Notes: generated by a model not told the origin, from the sequence alone. DNA of 64,000 nt from Rhizobiales bacterium PAR1 (GCA_002256205.1 NKIW01000001.1:434001-498000), one strand, 5' to 3'. Shown: positions 1 to 11,093, numbered from the stretch's first letter. A program made the numbers and translations.

Positions 1-455
1 CGCCAGGCGCGGATCTCCGCGGCGACCTGTCCGACCTGCTGCGCGTCAATACCGGACACGACGATTTCCGTCGGCTTAGGTGTGACGACCGCGATCCCGT
101 TGGGGATCGAGAACAGGACGGGGTGAGAATAACCCAGCGAGAGGTTGAGGTTCTTGCCCTCGACCGCTGCCTTGTAGCCAACACCCGTGATTTCGAGCTT
201 CTTCTCGAAGCCCTTGGTCACGCCGACCACGAGGTTATTGATGCGAGCGCGGCTCGTGCCCCAGAGCGCGCGAGCGCGCTTGGTCTGGGTGCGCGGATCA
301 ACCATGATCTGGTTGTTCTCGAGCTTGACCGCGACATCGTCCGGAACGACGAAAAAGAGTTCGCCCTTCGGACCCTTGATCGTGACCTTCTGGCCATCGA
401 TCGTGGGGGTAGCACCGGCCGGGATATCGACCGGCTTCTTGCCAACTTTTGACAT
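1..455 (-). CDS. rplF: 50S ribosomal protein L6 (partial, C-terminus cut off)
   Basis: This is the N-terminal ~151 residues of large-subunit protein L6, which binds 23S rRNA near the factor-binding site. The translation opens [14 protein letters not shown] and continues with the L6 pattern, including GVGYKA in the first repeat domain. The start ATG (complement 453-455) has a GGAGG-type ribosome-binding site just upstream. It is the last gene seen of the S10-spc cluster, 19 bases after rpsH. The window edge removes the end of the gene; nothing suggests a broken gene. Confidence 0.97.
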   Translation of the reverse strand, partial: MSKVGKKPVDIPAGATPTIDGQKVTIKGPKGELFFVVPDDVAVKLENNQIMVDPRTQTKRARALWGTSRARINNLVVGVTKGFEKKLEITGVGYKAAVEGKNLNLSLGYSHPVLFSIPNGIAVVTPKPTEIVVSGIDAQQVGQVAAEIRAW

Positions 456-474
456 GGAAACCTCCTTCCCGACC

Positions 475-873
475 TTAGAATACGGTGCAGAGCAATTCGC
501 CACCGACGTTCTTGTCGCGGGCATCGTGATCCGCCATCACGCCCGACGGAGTCGAGATGATGGTGATACCGAGGCCGTTGGCAACGCGCGGGAGCGAATC
601 AACGGGGCAGTAAACGCGGCGGCCCGGCTTCGAGACGCGCTTGATTTCACGGATCGCCGGAGCGCCCTCGAAATACTTCAGCTCGATATCGAACTCGGTA
701 CGGCCATTATCAAACTGTGCTTCGGAATAGCCACGAATGTAGCCTTCCGCCTTGAGCACATCGAGAACCCGGGCGCGGAGCTTGGAGCCCGGCGTCGAAA
801 CGCGGGACTTCTTGCGCATCTGCGCGTTACGGATACGGGTGAGCATATCGCCCAGAGGATCGTTCATCGACAT
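475..873 (-). CDS. rpsH: 30S ribosomal protein S8
   Basis: Small-subunit protein S8 (132 aa) binds the central domain of 16S rRNA; in enterobacteria it is also the translational repressor of the spc operon. The N-terminus [16 protein letters not shown] and the C-terminus with [13 protein letters not shown] and [11 protein letters not shown] are family signatures. Length is normal for alphaproteobacteria. It sits between rpsN and rplF in the standard order. I did not identify the S8 mRNA-binding structure here. Confidence 0.98.
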   Translation of the reverse strand: MSMNDPLGDMLTRIRNAQMRKKSRVSTPGSKLRARVLDVLKAEGYIRGYSEAQFDNGRTEFDIELKYFEGAPAIREIKRVSKPGRRVYCPVDSLPRVANGLGITIISTPSGVMADHDARDKNVGGELLCTVF

Positions 874-885
874 GATGCCTCCTCC

Positions 886-1191
886 TTACCAGCTGGATTT
901 CACGAGGCCCGGAACGAGCCCCTTGTTGCCGAGTTCGCGCAGCGCGATACGGCTCATCTTGAACTTGCGATAGACAGCGCGCGAGCGGCCCGAAACTTCG
1001 CACCGGTTACGGATGCGGATCTCGGCCGAATTGCGCGGCATCTGCGCCAGCTTCAGCGTGGCAGCGAAGCGCTCCTCGATGGAGACTTCCTGATTCATAA
1101 TGATCGCTTTCAAGGCCTCGCGCTTACCAGCAAACTGCTTGGTAAGGCGCTGACGGCGCTTGTTCTTTTCGACCATGCCTTTTTTGGCCAT
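886..1191 (-). CDS. rpsN: 30S ribosomal protein S14
   Basis: S14 (101 aa) is the long form found in most proteobacteria, without the paired CxxC zinc motifs of the short form; only the conserved single Cys in RCEVSGRSR is present. The protein ends in [11 protein letters not shown], typical of the family. It assembles into the 3' domain of 16S rRNA. Gene position between rplE (52 bases away) and rpsH (12 bases away) is canonical. Confidence 0.98.
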   Translation of the reverse strand: MAKKGMVEKNKRRQRLTKQFAGKREALKAIIMNQEVSIEERFAATLKLAQMPRNSAEIRIRNRCEVSGRSRAVYRKFKMSRIALRELGNKGLVPGLVKSSW

Positions 1192-1243
1192 TTATTTCAC
1201 TCCTGGTTTCCGCGTCTAAGCGAAAGGGCCGAGCCCTGGTGGC

Positions 1244-1804
1244 TTACTGCCGGAACGGGAAGTTGAACAACTTGAGGAGAGCACGGGCTTCCTCATCGGT
1301 TTTTGCGCTGGTGCAGACGATCACATCCATACCCCACATCTGATCAACCTTGTCGTAGTTGATCTCCGGGAAAATGAGATGCTCCTTGATGCCCATGGCG
1401 TAGTTGCCGCGACCATCAAAGCTCTTGGCATTGAGGCCACGGAAGTCGCGAACGCGCGGCAGAGCGATCGTGATAAGACGGTCAAGGAACTCGTACATGC
1501 GCGCCTGGCGAAGGGTAACCTTCGCGCCGATCGGCATGTTCTCGCGCACCTTGAACTGCGCGATCGCCTTGCGGGCGCGGGTAATCACCGGCTTCTGACC
1601 GGCAATCGCCGCCAGATCCGCTGCCGCAACCGAGGCCTTCTTGGAATCAGCCGTCGCTTCGCCGACGCCCATGTTCAGGACGATCTTCTCGAGGCGCGGG
1701 ATTTCCATGACGTTCTTGTAGCCGAACTGCTCCTGCATCTTCGGCACGACTTCGTCGCGGTAGAACTTCTTGAGCCGGGGCTCGTATTTGGTCACATCAA
1801 GCAT
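1244..1804 (-). CDS. rplE: 50S ribosomal protein L5
   Basis: L5 (186 aa) contacts 5S rRNA and the P-site tRNA. Visible signatures are the opening [15 protein letters not shown], the [10 protein letters not shown] segment near residue 45, and a C-terminus with [16 protein letters not shown]. Its ATG overlaps the end of rplX by 8 bases, which implies translational coupling. Length and order are ordinary for alphaproteobacteria. Confidence 0.98.
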   Translation of the reverse strand: MLDVTKYEPRLKKFYRDEVVPKMQEQFGYKNVMEIPRLEKIVLNMGVGEATADSKKASVAAADLAAIAGQKPVITRARKAIAQFKVRENMPIGAKVTLRQARMYEFLDRLITIALPRVRDFRGLNAKSFDGRGNYAMGIKEHLIFPEINYDKVDQMWGMDVIVCTSAKTDEEARALLKLFNFPFRQ

Positions 1805-2114
1805 CGATCAGATCCCCCGAGCGCTTGGCGAAGCGAACCTTGCGGCCATCTTCGAGCGTCTTGAAGCCGACGCGGGTCGGCTTGCCGTCCTTCGGATCGG
1901 CAACGGCAAGGTTGGAGAGGTTGATGGTCCCCTCCTTCGAGATGATCCCGCCGGTCTGGGTCTGGGACTGGCGCTGATGCTTCTTGATCATGGCAACGCC
2001 ACGAACAACCGCACGACCGTCATCCGGACGCACTTCAAGCACTTCACCCGACTTGCCCTTATCGCGGCCGGTGATGACGACAACCTTGTCGCCTTTTTTG
2101 ATTTTCGCGGCCAT
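1797..2114 (-). CDS. rplX: 50S ribosomal protein L24
   Basis: L24 (105 aa from MAAKIKKGD; one residue longer if the preceding ATG is used) initiates large-subunit assembly by binding the 5' end of 23S rRNA. A KOW motif ([20 protein letters not shown]) occupies the N-terminus. The start region overlaps the stop of rplN and the gene end overlaps the start of rplE, so the three genes are probably coupled. Confidence 0.97.
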   Translation of the reverse strand: MAAKIKKGDKVVVITGRDKGKSGEVLEVRPDDGRAVVRGVAMIKKHQRQSQTQTGGIISKEGTINLSNLAVADPKDGKPTRVGFKTLEDGRKVRFAKRSGDLIDA

Positions 2115-2482
2115 CACAGCACCTCCGGCGCGAGCGAGATGATCTTCATATGCTGGCGGGCACGCAATTCGCGCGGCACCGGGCCAAAGATACGCGTGCC
2201 GATCGGCTCTTTCTGATTGTTGATCAGAACAGCCGCATTGCTGTCGAAGCGGATCACCGAACCGTCTGCACGGATGATGTCCTTAGCGGTCCGAACAACG
2301 ACCGCCTTCATGACGTCGCCCTTCTTCACACGGCCTTTCGGAATCGCTTCCTTGATCGACACCACGATGATGTCGCCAACGCCGGCATACTTCCGCTTCG
2401 AGCCGCCGAGCACCTTGATGCACATGACGCGGCGCGCGCCGGAATTATCGGCAACGTCGAGATTGGTTTGCATCTGGATCAT
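2114..2482 (-). CDS. rplN: 50S ribosomal protein L14
   Basis: L14 (122 aa) lies at the subunit interface. The family signature [18 protein letters not shown] is at the N-terminus and [15 protein letters not shown] near the C-terminus. Unlike most of its neighbours it is separated from the preceding gene, rpsQ, by 207 bases carrying two hairpins, so it may be preceded by its own control element. Confidence 0.98.
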   Translation of the reverse strand: MIQMQTNLDVADNSGARRVMCIKVLGGSKRKYAGVGDIIVVSIKEAIPKGRVKKGDVMKAVVVRTAKDIIRADGSVIRFDSNAAVLINNQKEPIGTRIFGPVPRELRARQHMKIISLAPEVL

Positions 2483-2579
2483 GAGCTGATCCTTCCTTTC
2501 TTTCAGATCGGTTTCCGGCCGGCCCTGATGGACCTTTCGGACTACGCCTGACGAGGGAGCGCAAAACGCCCCCTCCCCC

Positions 2580-2597
2580 TGAAGCTGTTAGGCTTCA
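2580..2597. repeat. Inverted repeat, 6-bp arms, rpsQ-rplN gap
   Basis: TGAAGC and GCTTCA are separated by TGTTAG. In the minus-strand transcript this could form a small hairpin about 100 bases upstream of rplN. No U-tract follows, so it is not an intrinsic terminator. Confidence 0.5.
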
Positions 2598-2627
2598 CGT
2601 TCATCGTCTCTATCGCAGTCATGCGAA

Positions 2628-2652
2628 GCGCGAAGCCCTACAGACTTCGCGC
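2628..2652. repeat. Inverted repeat, 8-bp arms, rpsQ-rplN gap
   Basis: GCGCGAAG and CTTCGCGC enclose a 9-base loop. The arms are perfectly complementary, so a stable hairpin is expected in the transcript between rpsQ and rplN. No T-run follows on the minus strand. An RNA processing site or regulatory leader structure is possible but unproven. Confidence 0.55.
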
Positions 2653-2689
2653 CCAAAGCTCAAGAGCAATAATGAGGTGAAACGGCTTT

Positions 2690-2932
2690 TTAGGCCTTCT
2701 GCCCACCCGCCAGGACAACCCAGCGCTTGAGCTTTGACATCGGACGGGTTTCCTCGATGGAAACTTCGTCCCCCACCTTGCAGGCATTCGCCTCATCATG
2801 GGCATGGTAGTTCTTCGAACGCCGGACGGTCTTCTTGAGAAGCGGATGGGTGAAACGACGTTCCACCTTGACCACAACCGTCTTGTTCTGGACATCGCTG
2901 ACGACGACGCCCTGGAGAATGCGCTTGGGCAT
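2690..2932 (-). CDS. rpsQ: 30S ribosomal protein S17
   Basis: S17 (80 aa) binds the 5' domain of 16S rRNA. The start at [13 protein letters not shown] is chosen because the open frame further upstream overlaps rpmC and lacks similarity; the ATG at complement 2930-2932 has a GAGGAG site 5 bases upstream. The S17 signature [20 protein letters not shown] is present. The gene follows rpmC with a 10-base gap. Confidence 0.97.
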   Translation of the reverse strand: MPKRILQGVVVSDVQNKTVVVKVERRFTHPLLKKTVRRSKNYHAHDEANACKVGDEVSIEETRPMSKLKRWVVLAGGQKA

Positions 2933-2942
2933 ATGTGTCTCC

Positions 2943-3158
2943 TCAGCCTTTCGCCGCGGCGGCGAGTTTGGTGCGCTGGATGGTCTTGACCCGAGCGACA
3001 TCACGCCGGACCTCGCGCACCCGCGCCATGTTCTCCAGCTGACCCGTAGCACGCTGGAAGCGCAGGTTGAACTGCTCCTTCTTCAGCTTGACGAGCTCAT
3101 CCTGGAGCTGATCGACAGTCATCACCCGAAGGTCGGAAAGACGCTGGTTGGATTTCAT
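2943..3158 (-). CDS. rpmC: 50S ribosomal protein L29
   Basis: L29 (71 aa) sits at the polypeptide exit tunnel next to L23 and contributes to docking of exit-site factors. It is helical and highly charged, with the family pattern [20 protein letters not shown]. The C-terminus has a short Ala/Lys tail (LAAAAKG). Canonical position between rplP and rpsQ. Confidence 0.97.
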   Translation of the reverse strand: MKSNQRLSDLRVMTVDQLQDELVKLKKEQFNLRFQRATGQLENMARVREVRRDVARVKTIQRTKLAAAAKG

Positions 3159-3169
3159 GTCGCCCTCCC

Positions 3170-3583
3170 TTATTCGGCGATGCGCTGGACGAAGCGGGTC
3201 TTGAGCGGCAGCTTGGCAGCGGCCAGATCAAGGGCTTCGCGAGCAAGTTCGGCAGGCACGCCGCCGATCTCAAACATAATCTTGCCCGGACGGATCTTGC
3301 ACATCCAGTATTCGGGCGAACCCTTACCGGAACCCATGCGGACTTCCGCCGGCTTCTTCGACACCGGAACGTCCGGGAACACGCGGATCCAGACGCGGCC
3401 AGCGCGCTTCATATGACGGGTCATTGCGCGGCGGGCGGCTTCGATCTGGCGCGCAGTGATACGCTCCGGATCCATTGCCTTCAGGCCGAACTCACCAAAA
3501 GCGAGTTCAAACCCGCCCTTGGCAACGCCCTTCACGCGACCCTTGAACTGCTTACGAAATTTCGTGCGCTTCGGTTGCAACAT
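3170..3583 (-). CDS. rplP: 50S ribosomal protein L16
   Basis: L16 (137 aa) binds near the A site and helps position tRNA. Signatures seen are [16 protein letters not shown] at the start, [19 protein letters not shown] in the first half and [10 protein letters not shown] in the second half. It follows rpsC with a 12-base gap. Nothing unusual. Confidence 0.98.
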   Translation of the reverse strand: MLQPKRTKFRKQFKGRVKGVAKGGFELAFGEFGLKAMDPERITARQIEAARRAMTRHMKRAGRVWIRVFPDVPVSKKPAEVRMGSGKGSPEYWMCKIRPGKIMFEIGGVPAELAREALDLAAAKLPLKTRFVQRIAE

Positions 3584-3595
3584 GGCTCAAACTCC

Positions 3596-4303
3596 TCACG
3601 CCTGTTCGGGCGCGCGGCGGCCCTGCGAACGGTGATCCTGCACTTCGGCGCGCTTGTCCTGCGCCATAGGATCGTGTTCGAGGATTTCGCCCTTGAAAAT
3701 CCAGACCTTGATGCCGCAGGTGCCATAAGCCGTATGAGCCGTGGCAACCCCGTAATCCACATCCGCACGAAGCGTATGCAGCGGCACGCGGCCTTCGCGA
3801 TACCATTCCACGCGGGCGATTTCCGCACCGCCGAGACGGCCCGACGAGACAATCTTGATGCCTTCGGCACCCAGACGCATCGCGGACTGAACAGCGCGCT
3901 TCATCGCACGGCGGAAGGCCACGCGGCGCTCAAGCTGCTGGGCAATCGAATCCGCGACGAGCGTCGCGTCGATTTCCGGCTTGCGGACTTCGACGATGTT
4001 CAGAGCGACTTCGCTCTTGGTCAACGTCGCAATCTGCTTGCGCAGCTTGTCAATGTCAGCGCCCTTCTTGCCGATCACCACACCCGGACGGGCGGAGTGG
4101 ATCGTCACGCGGCACTTCTTGTGCGGGCGCTCGACGATGATCTTCGAGACGGCCGCCTGCTTGAGAACCTTCATCAGCTCTTCGCGGATCTTGAAGTCCT
4201 CGTGCAGCATCGAACCGTAATCGGCCGAGTTTGCGTACCAGCGGCTGTCCCAGGTGCGGTTGATGCCAAGGCGCAGACCAATCGGATTGACTTTCTGACC
4301 CAT
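3596..4303 (-). CDS. rpsC: 30S ribosomal protein S3
   Basis: S3 (235 aa) forms part of the mRNA entry channel. It opens [14 protein letters not shown] and has the KH domain GxxG loop in [13 protein letters not shown] around residues 74-87. The C-terminal domain includes the family stretch [19 protein letters not shown]. The extreme C-terminus (RRAPEQA) is variable in this family. It starts 3 bases after rplV ends. Confidence 0.98.
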   Translation of the reverse strand: MGQKVNPIGLRLGINRTWDSRWYANSADYGSMLHEDFKIREELMKVLKQAAVSKIIVERPHKKCRVTIHSARPGVVIGKKGADIDKLRKQIATLTKSEVALNIVEVRKPEIDATLVADSIAQQLERRVAFRRAMKRAVQSAMRLGAEGIKIVSSGRLGGAEIARVEWYREGRVPLHTLRADVDYGVATAHTAYGTCGIKVWIFKGEILEHDPMAQDKRAEVQDHRSQGRRAPEQA

Positions 4304-4306
4304 GAC

Positions 4307-4684
4307 TTATTCCCCCGCCTTCTGAGCGACGACGATGGTGATGTTCGAGAAGGGCTTGGTCACCCGACCCGTACGACCACGGCCGTGAAACTGGATGCGC
4401 TTCATGACAATCGACTTGCCGACGAACGCCTGGCTCACCACCAGTTCGTCGATGTCGAGATCATGATTGTTCTCAGCATTCGCAATCGCGCTTTCGAGGC
4501 ACTTCTTCACATCGCGAGCGATGCGCTTCTGGCTGAACTCGAGATCGGCAAGCGCGGTCGAAACCTTCTTGCCGCGAATGAGTTGGGCGACGAGGTTGAG
4601 CTTCTGGGGGCTGACGCGGAGATTCCGCGCAACCGCCTTGGCCTCGGTCTCGGCCTCGCGCCGGATATTGGCAACCTGGCCCAT
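4307..4684 (-). CDS. rplV: 50S ribosomal protein L22
   Basis: L22 (125 aa) lines the exit tunnel constriction. The core [20 protein letters not shown] and the C-terminal loop with [20 protein letters not shown] are diagnostic. The gene starts one base after the rpsS stop, indicating coupled translation. Confidence 0.98.
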   Translation of the reverse strand: MGQVANIRREAETEAKAVARNLRVSPQKLNLVAQLIRGKKVSTALADLEFSQKRIARDVKKCLESAIANAENNHDLDIDELVVSQAFVGKSIVMKRIQFHGRGRTGRVTKPFSNITIVVAQKAGE

Positions 4685-4685
4685 G

Positions 4686-4964
4686 TTACTTCCTCTTCGC
4701 CTTCTTGTCGGCCGCGTGACCGTAATAGGTACGCGTCGGCGCGAACTCGCCGAACTTCATGCCGACCATTTCTTCCGAAACGTTCACCGGCACGTGCTTG
4801 GCACCATTGTAAACGCCGAAAACCAGACCGACGAACTGCGGCAGGATCGTGGAGCGACGGCTCCAGATCTTGATGACGTCGTTACGCCCAGAGGCCCGAG
4901 CGGCCTCTGCCTTCTTCAGAAGGTATCCGTCGACGAACGGACCTTTCCAAACTGAACGCGGCAT
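4686..4964 (-). CDS. rpsS: 30S ribosomal protein S19
   Basis: S19 (92 aa) sits in the head of the small subunit and touches the A-site tRNA region. The start [16 protein letters not shown] is at complement 4962-4964; the longer open frame upstream is not coding. Conserved [15 protein letters not shown] and [19 protein letters not shown] segments confirm the family. Spacing to rplB is 10 bases. Confidence 0.98.
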   Translation of the reverse strand: MPRSVWKGPFVDGYLLKKAEAARASGRNDVIKIWSRRSTILPQFVGLVFGVYNGAKHVPVNVSEEMVGMKFGEFAPTRTYYGHAADKKAKRK

Positions 4965-4974
4965 GAGCCTCTCC

Positions 4975-5811
4975 TTACTTCTTACGAGCGTGACGCGACG
5001 AGACGATAAATACGTCCGTGCGCTTGTTCGAACGCGTCTTCTTACCCTTGGTCGGCTTACCCCACGGGGTAACCGGATGACGACCACCCGAAGTACGACC
5101 TTCACCACCACCGTGGGGATGGTCGACCGGGTTCATCGAAACACCGCGGTTATGCGGGCGGAAGCCGAGCCAACGATTACGACCGGCCTTGCCGAGCGAG
5201 ATGTTCATGTGGTCCGGGTTCGACACCGCGCCAATCGTGGCGAAGCACAGGCCGGAAACCAGCCGCTGCTCACCCGAGTTGAGGCGCAGAATGACGTAAC
5301 CCTGATCGCGACCGACGATCTGGGCGTAGTTGCCCGCCGACCGTGCGATCTGGCCACCCTTGCCGATTTTCATCTCGACATTGTGGACGATCGTACCGAC
5401 CGGGATATTCGCCATCGGCATCGCATTGCCCGGCTTGATGTCGACGTTTTCACCGGCAACAACCTGATCGCCAACGTTGAGACGCTGCGGCGCGAGGATG
5501 TAGCTCAGGGTATCGTCAGCATAGCGGATCAGTGCAATGAAGGCGGAACGGTTGGGATCGTACTCGAGACGCTCAACCTTGGCGATCATGCCCAGCTTGT
5601 CGCGACGCTTGAAGTCAACGACGCGATAGGCCTTCTTGTGCCCGCCGCCACGGAAGCGGACGGTCACACGACCGAGGTTGTTACGACCACCGGCGGAGTG
5701 CTTGCCTTCCGTGAGAGCCTTGACCGGCTTGCCCTTGTAAAGGTCAGAACGGTCAACGAGCACGAGCTGGCGAGTGCCGGGCGTGATGGGATTGTAATGC
5801 TTCAATGCCAT
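4975..5811 (-). CDS. rplB: 50S ribosomal protein L2
   Basis: L2 (278 aa) is one of the most conserved ribosomal proteins and is required for subunit joining and peptidyl transferase assembly. It begins [17 protein letters not shown] and carries the C-terminal signature [15 protein letters not shown] with the catalytically important His. Length is standard. It lies 16 bases downstream of rplW. Confidence 0.99.
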   Translation of the reverse strand: MALKHYNPITPGTRQLVLVDRSDLYKGKPVKALTEGKHSAGGRNNLGRVTVRFRGGGHKKAYRVVDFKRRDKLGMIAKVERLEYDPNRSAFIALIRYADDTLSYILAPQRLNVGDQVVAGENVDIKPGNAMPMANIPVGTIVHNVEMKIGKGGQIARSAGNYAQIVGRDQGYVILRLNSGEQRLVSGLCFATIGAVSNPDHMNISLGKAGRNRWLGFRPHNRGVSMNPVDHPHGGGEGRTSGGRHPVTPWGKPTKGKKTRSNKRTDVFIVSSRHARKK

Positions 5812-5827
5812 TTCAGTCTCTCCCGTC

Positions 5828-6124
5828 TCACAGGCCGGTCGTGACGTCGATGGTGTGGCCCTCGGCGAGGGTCACAACCGCCTTCTTCACATCCGACTGA
5901 CGGCCGATCGTGCCGCGGAAGCGCTTCACCTTGCCCTTGCGGACCAAGGTGTTCACGCTCGTCACTTTCACGTCGAACAATTTCTCGACAGCCTCTTTAA
6001 TCTGGGGCTTCGTCGCGGTTTTGGCGACCTTGAAGACGACCTTGTTGTGCTCCGAAAGAGCAGTCGCCTTCTCGGTAATCACCGGCGAAAGGATGACGTC
6101 GAAAAGCTTCGGATCGATGCTCAT
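5828..6124 (-). CDS. rplW: 50S ribosomal protein L23
   Basis: L23 (98 aa) forms the docking site for trigger factor and SRP at the tunnel exit. The start [19 protein letters not shown] is preferred: GAGAGG lies about 6 bases upstream of this ATG, whereas the in-frame ATG two codons earlier directly abuts the same GAGAGGA. The pattern [21 protein letters not shown] is typical. It starts 11 bases after rplD. Confidence 0.97.
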   Translation of the reverse strand: MSIDPKLFDVILSPVITEKATALSEHNKVVFKVAKTATKPQIKEAVEKLFDVKVTSVNTLVRKGKVKRFRGTIGRQSDVKKAVVTLAEGHTIDVTTGL

Positions 6125-6135
6125 GGTCATTCCTC

Positions 6136-6759
6136 TCAATCGGCGAAGCGCTGCGCGAGCGCATCGAGCGCCGCCGTGGTCAGCACGAGCTTTTCACGAC
6201 GGAGGATGTCATAGACGTTAATGCCCTGAATGGGCAGCACGTCGATGTTCGGGATAGAGCGCGAGGCCAACACGAAGTTGTCCTGCAGCTCGGCGCCACC
6301 GATGAACAGCGCGTTCGACAGACCGAGCTTGCTGAAGATATCCTTCAGATCCTTGGTCTTCGGCGTGCCGACTTCGGCCTTGTCCAGCACGATGATCTGG
6401 CTCTCGCGAGCCTTGACCGAAAGTGCATGCTTCAGCGCGAGCTGACGCACCTTCTTCGGCAAATCATGCGCATGGGAGCGCGCGATCGGCCCGAAGGCGC
6501 GGCCACCACCACGGAACTGCGGCGCCTTGGCCGAGCCGTGACGGGCATTACCGGTGCCCTTCTGTTTGAAGAGCTTCTTCGTCGTACGATTGATCGTCGA
6601 ACGCTCCTGAGCCTGATGCGTACCGGCCTGGCGCTTGGCCAGCTGGTAGCGCACCATGCGGTGCAGGATGTCGGTGCGCGGCTCGAGACCGAAAACGGCC
6701 TCTGCCAGCTCGACGGTACCGGCTTCAGCGCCGGCCAATGTGGTGATCGCGAGTTTCAT
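6136..6759 (-). CDS. rplD: 50S ribosomal protein L4
   Basis: L4 (207 aa) has a globular domain and a long tunnel loop; in Escherichia coli it represses its own S10 operon. The loop segment [20 protein letters not shown] and the [16 protein letters not shown] helix are visible. No L4-type leader structure was positively identified upstream of rpsJ. It follows rplC by 5 bases. Confidence 0.98.
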   Translation of the reverse strand: MKLAITTLAGAEAGTVELAEAVFGLEPRTDILHRMVRYQLAKRQAGTHQAQERSTINRTTKKLFKQKGTGNARHGSAKAPQFRGGGRAFGPIARSHAHDLPKKVRQLALKHALSVKARESQIIVLDKAEVGTPKTKDLKDIFSKLGLSNALFIGGAELQDNFVLASRSIPNIDVLPIQGINVYDILRREKLVLTTAALDALAQRFAD

Positions 6760-6764
6760 CGCTC

Positions 6765-7478
6765 TCAGGCCTCCGTCTCAGCAGTCGAAGCCGCAGATTC
6801 ACCACCGACGCGGAACTTGCCGGGAACCGGCGCATCCTTCGGGGCGGGCTTCTTGATCGCGTCACGAACGGTGATCCAGCCACCCTTCGTGCCCGGAACC
6901 GCACCCTCGACGAGGATGAGGCCGCGCTCGACGTCCGTCCGAACCACCTTGAGGTTCAGCGTCGTCACGCGCTCGACACCGAGGTGACCCGGCATCTTCT
7001 TGTTCTTGAAGGTCTTGCCCGGGTCCTGACGGCCACCGGTCGAACCGATCGAACGATGCGAAACCGACACACCGTGGGTGGCGCGCAGACCGCCGAAGTT
7101 CCAGCGCTTCATACCGCCAGCAAACCCCTTACCCGTGGTCGTGCCCGTCACGTCGACGAACTGGCCCGGAACAAAGTGATCGGCGGTAATTTCGGCGCCG
7201 ACAGGGATCACGCCCTGATCGTCCACGCGGAATTCCACGAGCTTCATGCGCGGCTCGACCTTGGCGATCGCGAAACGCTCGCGCTCGGCCTTCGAGACGT
7301 TCTTCGGCTTGGCCTTGCCCGAACCGAGCTGCAGAGCGACGTAGCCGTCCCGCTCGAGGGTCCGATGTGCCACAACCTGGCAGCCATCCAACTTCAGTAC
7401 CGTGACAGGAACGTGTTCCCCGCCCTCGGTGAAGACCCGGGTCATCCCGAGCTTCTGTGCAATTACCCCTGACCTCAT
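6765..7478 (-). CDS. rplC: 50S ribosomal protein L3
   Basis: L3 (237 aa) is an early assembly protein close to the peptidyl transferase centre. Visible signatures are [16 protein letters not shown] at the N-terminus and the central segment [18 protein letters not shown], whose Gln counterpart is methylated in some bacteria. The tail ([13 protein letters not shown]...) is a common alphaproteobacterial extension. Gap to rpsJ is 64 bases. Confidence 0.98.
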   Translation of the reverse strand: MRSGVIAQKLGMTRVFTEGGEHVPVTVLKLDGCQVVAHRTLERDGYVALQLGSGKAKPKNVSKAERERFAIAKVEPRMKLVEFRVDDQGVIPVGAEITADHFVPGQFVDVTGTTTGKGFAGGMKRWNFGGLRATHGVSVSHRSIGSTGGRQDPGKTFKNKKMPGHLGVERVTTLNLKVVRTDVERGLILVEGAVPGTKGGWITVRDAIKKPAPKDAPVPGKFRVGGESAASTAETEA

Positions 7479-7542
7479 GGGCGTTATTCCTTATTCCAGA
7501 GGAGGTCTACAAAACTGAGAGACGTTCGCGAGGAACGGGTTC

Positions 7543-7851
7543 TCAGAGGCGAATTTCGACGTCGACACCGGCGGCGAGGTCGAGCTTCATCAGCGCGTCC
7601 ACGGTCTGCGGGGTCGGATCGACGATATCAAGCACGCGCTTGTGCGTGCGGATCTCGAACTGCTCACGGCTCTTCTTGTCGACGTGCGGCGAGCGGTTCA
7701 CGGTGAACTTTTCGATCCGCGTCGGAAGCGGAATCGGGCCGCGCACCTGGGCGCCCGTACGCTTCGCCGTCGAAACGATCTCGCGAGTCGACGAATCGAG
7801 CACGCGGTGATCGAAGGCCTTAAGGCGGATGCGGATGGTCTGTCCGTTCAT
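7543..7851 (-). CDS. rpsJ: 30S ribosomal protein S10 / NusE
   Basis: S10 (102 aa) is both a ribosomal protein and the NusE transcription antitermination factor. The start [15 protein letters not shown] (complement 7849-7851) follows an AAGGAAAAAAA ribosome-binding region; the upstream extension of the frame is not coding. The family signature [25 protein letters not shown] is present. It is the first gene after the terminator that follows tuf, so the S10 operon probably starts in the 7852-7938 interval. Confidence 0.98.
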   Translation of the reverse strand: MNGQTIRIRLKAFDHRVLDSSTREIVSTAKRTGAQVRGPIPLPTRIEKFTVNRSPHVDKKSREQFEIRTHKRVLDIVDPTPQTVDALMKLDLAAGVDVEIRL

Positions 7852-7938
7852 CGCTTTTTTTCCTTGGCTTGCTGCCGATCCCCAGATTGGGCGCGGAGGC
7901 AGAGACACGAGGGTTACCCCTCAAAACTTGTCGGCAAC

Positions 7939-7971
7939 GAAAAAGTGCATCGCCGCCAGACGGCGATGCAC
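7939..7971 (-). terminator. Rho-independent terminator after tuf
   Basis: On the minus strand a perfect 11-bp stem (arms 7945-7955 and 7961-7971, GTGCATCGCCG pairing with CGGCGATGCAC) with a 5-base loop is followed by TTTTT at 7944-7940. It lies 18 bases beyond the tuf stop codon and before rpsJ. It should end most tuf transcripts and uncouple elongation factor dosage from the S10 operon. Confidence 0.85.
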
Positions 7972-7989
7972 CTGATTAAAGGCAGGAAA

Positions 7990-9180
<1,191 letters not shown>

Positions 9181-9410
9181 GGAAGGCACTCCTGACGTGG
9201 CTGCTATAAGACTCTGGCTGCGATAAAACCTTCGACGCACAAAGGCCCCTGAACAAAGGAATCCCCGAGCGCACTTGGCGCGCCGTTTAGGCGGGTTTGA
9301 TGGCAAATTCAAGGGGTATTCCCGCAAACGCACTGCCGTGGTGAATTCCGCCCCGCAGAACCTGAGAATCAGGCAAGGTATGCTCTCCTCCGCACCGTCT
9401 ATGGGCTCCC

Positions 9411-10214
9411 ATGCGCAAGCTTCTCTCTGCCGTCATCATCGCCGCCTTCCTGCCCGTTGCTGTCCTCGCGGCAAACCCCGAGCCTCCCCCCACCCTTCAG
9501 ATGCGCAATCTGACATGGCTGGAGATCAAGGCGGCGATTGATCGCGGCTTTACCAGCGTGATCGTTCCGAGTGGCGGAATCGAGCAGAACGGGCCGCATA
9601 TGGTGCTTGCCAAGCATGATTTCATTGTGGGCTATGCGGCGGAGAGGATCGCCGCAGGCATCGGCACGATGCTTGTGGCGCCGACATTGTCCATCGTCCC
9701 GGAGGGAAGTTTCTCGCCGCCCTCCGATAACATGCAATGGCCTGGCACCATCGGCCTGAGCGATGCCGCCTTTGAAGGCGTGCTCGACGGCGTCGCGCGC
9801 AGCCTGAAGCAGGCCGGCTTCAAGACGATCATTTTCATCGGGGATCACGGCCAGAGTCAGGCCCCGCAGGCCCGCGTCGCCGAAAAGCTCACGCGCGAAT
9901 GGCGCCGCGACGGCGTGCGCGTCTTTCAGGTGATCGAATATTATGACGATACCGCGCAGACGAAAATGCTCGAAAGCCGGGGAGAAACCGCCAAGACCAT
10001 CGGCGAGCATGCCGGGCTCGTGGATACGGCGGAACTGATGAGCATCGCGCCGGAAGCGATCCGCCCGGAGGGCCTGAAAAACCTGCCCAGACCTCTGGCG
10101 GAACTCGGCGCAAGCGGGGCACCCGAAAAGGCGACGCCCGCGCTTGGCAAGGAGTTGATCACGATCCGGATCGAGGCCGCAATCGCGAAGATCCGCTCAC
10201 TTCTCGGCGGCTGA
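9411..10214 (+). CDS. Secreted creatininase-family protein
   Basis: A 267-aa protein with a signal peptide (about residues 1-20, ending AVLAA) and a creatininase/amidohydrolase-like fold. Family motifs seen: [12 protein letters not shown] near residue 54, GDHGQSQ near 144 and [12 protein letters not shown] near 200. In classical creatininase the first motif is EQHG and a metal-binding Asp follows 11 residues after the Glu; here the His is Asn and the Asp position is His (KHD). It therefore belongs to a divergent branch, probably with altered metal coordination. Export to the periplasm is also unusual for creatinine metabolism. Its end overlaps the convergent hydroxylase gene by 18 bases. Substrate unknown. 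Confidence 0.8.
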   Translation: MRKLLSAVIIAAFLPVAVLAANPEPPPTLQMRNLTWLEIKAAIDRGFTSVIVPSGGIEQNGPHMVLAKHDFIVGYAAERIAAGIGTMLVAPTLSIVPEGSFSPPSDNMQWPGTIGLSDAAFEGVLDGVARSLKQAGFKTIIFIGDHGQSQAPQARVAEKLTREWRRDGVRVFQVIEYYDDTAQTKMLESRGETAKTIGEHAGLVDTAELMSIAPEAIRPEGLKNLPRPLAELGASGAPEKATPALGKELITIRIEAAIAKIRSLLGG

Positions 10215-11093
10215 GGAAGCCGGTTCCCCCGCTGGTTTTGTCGCGGGCCGGAAGGACTCGTAGAACATCTTGAAGGGCACGAACATCTGGCCAATGAACC
10301 CCTTGGGGAAGTTCGGATCGTCGACGCCATAGTTCGACGGCAGCTTGCCCTCCGGCATGTAGAAGGTGCCGAACATCAGATCCCAGATCGCAAAGGTCGA
10401 GCCGAAGTTCATGTCGCCGCCCTCATCGACACCGGTGTGGTGCCAACGGTGGAACACCGGCGTCGCGAAGACATACTTGAGCGGTCCCAAAGTCCAGTTG
10501 AGGTTCGAGTGAACCCACGCCGCCGTAGCGATATCGAAAGGCACCAGCGCGACCATGATCCACGGCGGAATGCCGATGCCGATCATCAGGAGATTGACCA
10601 TCGCCGCGCCAAACAGCCGGTTGACCGGGTGAATGCGGTACATCGCCGTCCAGTCGAGATCGACGGGCGAATGGTGCACGGCATGGAAGGGCCACATCCG
10701 GCGGCCGTGAAAAATGCGGTGGCTCCAGTAGAGCAGGAAGTCCGTCCCCAGCACATAAACCGCGATCTGAACCCCGAGCGGCGCGGTTGAAAGCAGCCCC
10801 TCGCCTTCCTTAAAGAAGGCGGTGATGTCATCCGGCCGCACCTTGCCGTGCATCACGAGCATCACCAGCATGACAGCGATGAAGCGGATATATGGCGCCA
10901 TCACGTCGATCGCAAAGCAATAGACGACGTCGGTGAGCATATCTTTGCTCTTCCACCACACCTTGCCGGGATTGCAGGCCTGACTGGAAAAATAGCTTAA
11001 ACCGGCAAACACGATCCCGAGGCCGATCATCCAGGGGATTTCGGTCTTGATAATGGACCAGACGTTCTCGGCAATCGATAGCGACATATCCAT
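10197..11093 (-). CDS. Fatty acid hydroxylase / sterol desaturase family membrane protein
   Basis: About 298 aa, an integral membrane di-iron hydroxylase. The three histidine clusters are present: HRIFH, HAVHH and HRWHH, with the usual intervening helices. I chose MDMSLSIAENV (complement 11091-11093) because GAGG lies 6 bases upstream; a longer frame starting at 11126 exists. Members hydroxylate or desaturate fatty acids, sterols, carotenoids or hopanoid-type lipids; the substrate cannot be read from the sequence. A second, distinct member lies at 12403-13281 on the other side of ppk2. Confidence 0.88.
   Translation of the reverse strand: MDMSLSIAENVWSIIKTEIPWMIGLGIVFAGLSYFSSQACNPGKVWWKSKDMLTDVVYCFAIDVMAPYIRFIAVMLVMLVMHGKVRPDDITAFFKEGEGLLSTAPLGVQIAVYVLGTDFLLYWSHRIFHGRRMWPFHAVHHSPVDLDWTAMYRIHPVNRLFGAAMVNLLMIGIGIPPWIMVALVPFDIATAAWVHSNLNWTLGPLKYVFATPVFHRWHHTGVDEGGDMNFGSTFAIWDLMFGTFYMPEGKLPSNYGVDDPNFPKGFIGQMFVPFKMFYESFRPATKPAGEPASSAAEK

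Larger units (their letters stand above)
2483..2689. other. Unusually long rpsQ-rplN intergenic region
   Basis: These 207 bases lie inside an otherwise tight ribosomal protein operon where spacing is normally a few to a few tens of bases. I see no credible ORF. It holds two inverted repeats (2580-2597 and 2628-2652) but no T-run after either on the transcribed (minus) strand. It could carry an internal promoter, an RNA structure for feedback control, or an unrecognised small RNA. Confidence 0.6.

Noticed and set aside
3413-4873. 486-codon plus-strand open frame across rplP, rpsC and rplV
   Set aside because: It is antisense to three ribosomal protein genes with clear identity; no independent start site or family pattern was seen.
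9181-9410. tRNA or small RNA gene upstream of tuf
   Set aside because: tRNA genes often lie near tuf, so I looked for a cloverleaf and TTCGAxTC loop on both strands and found none.
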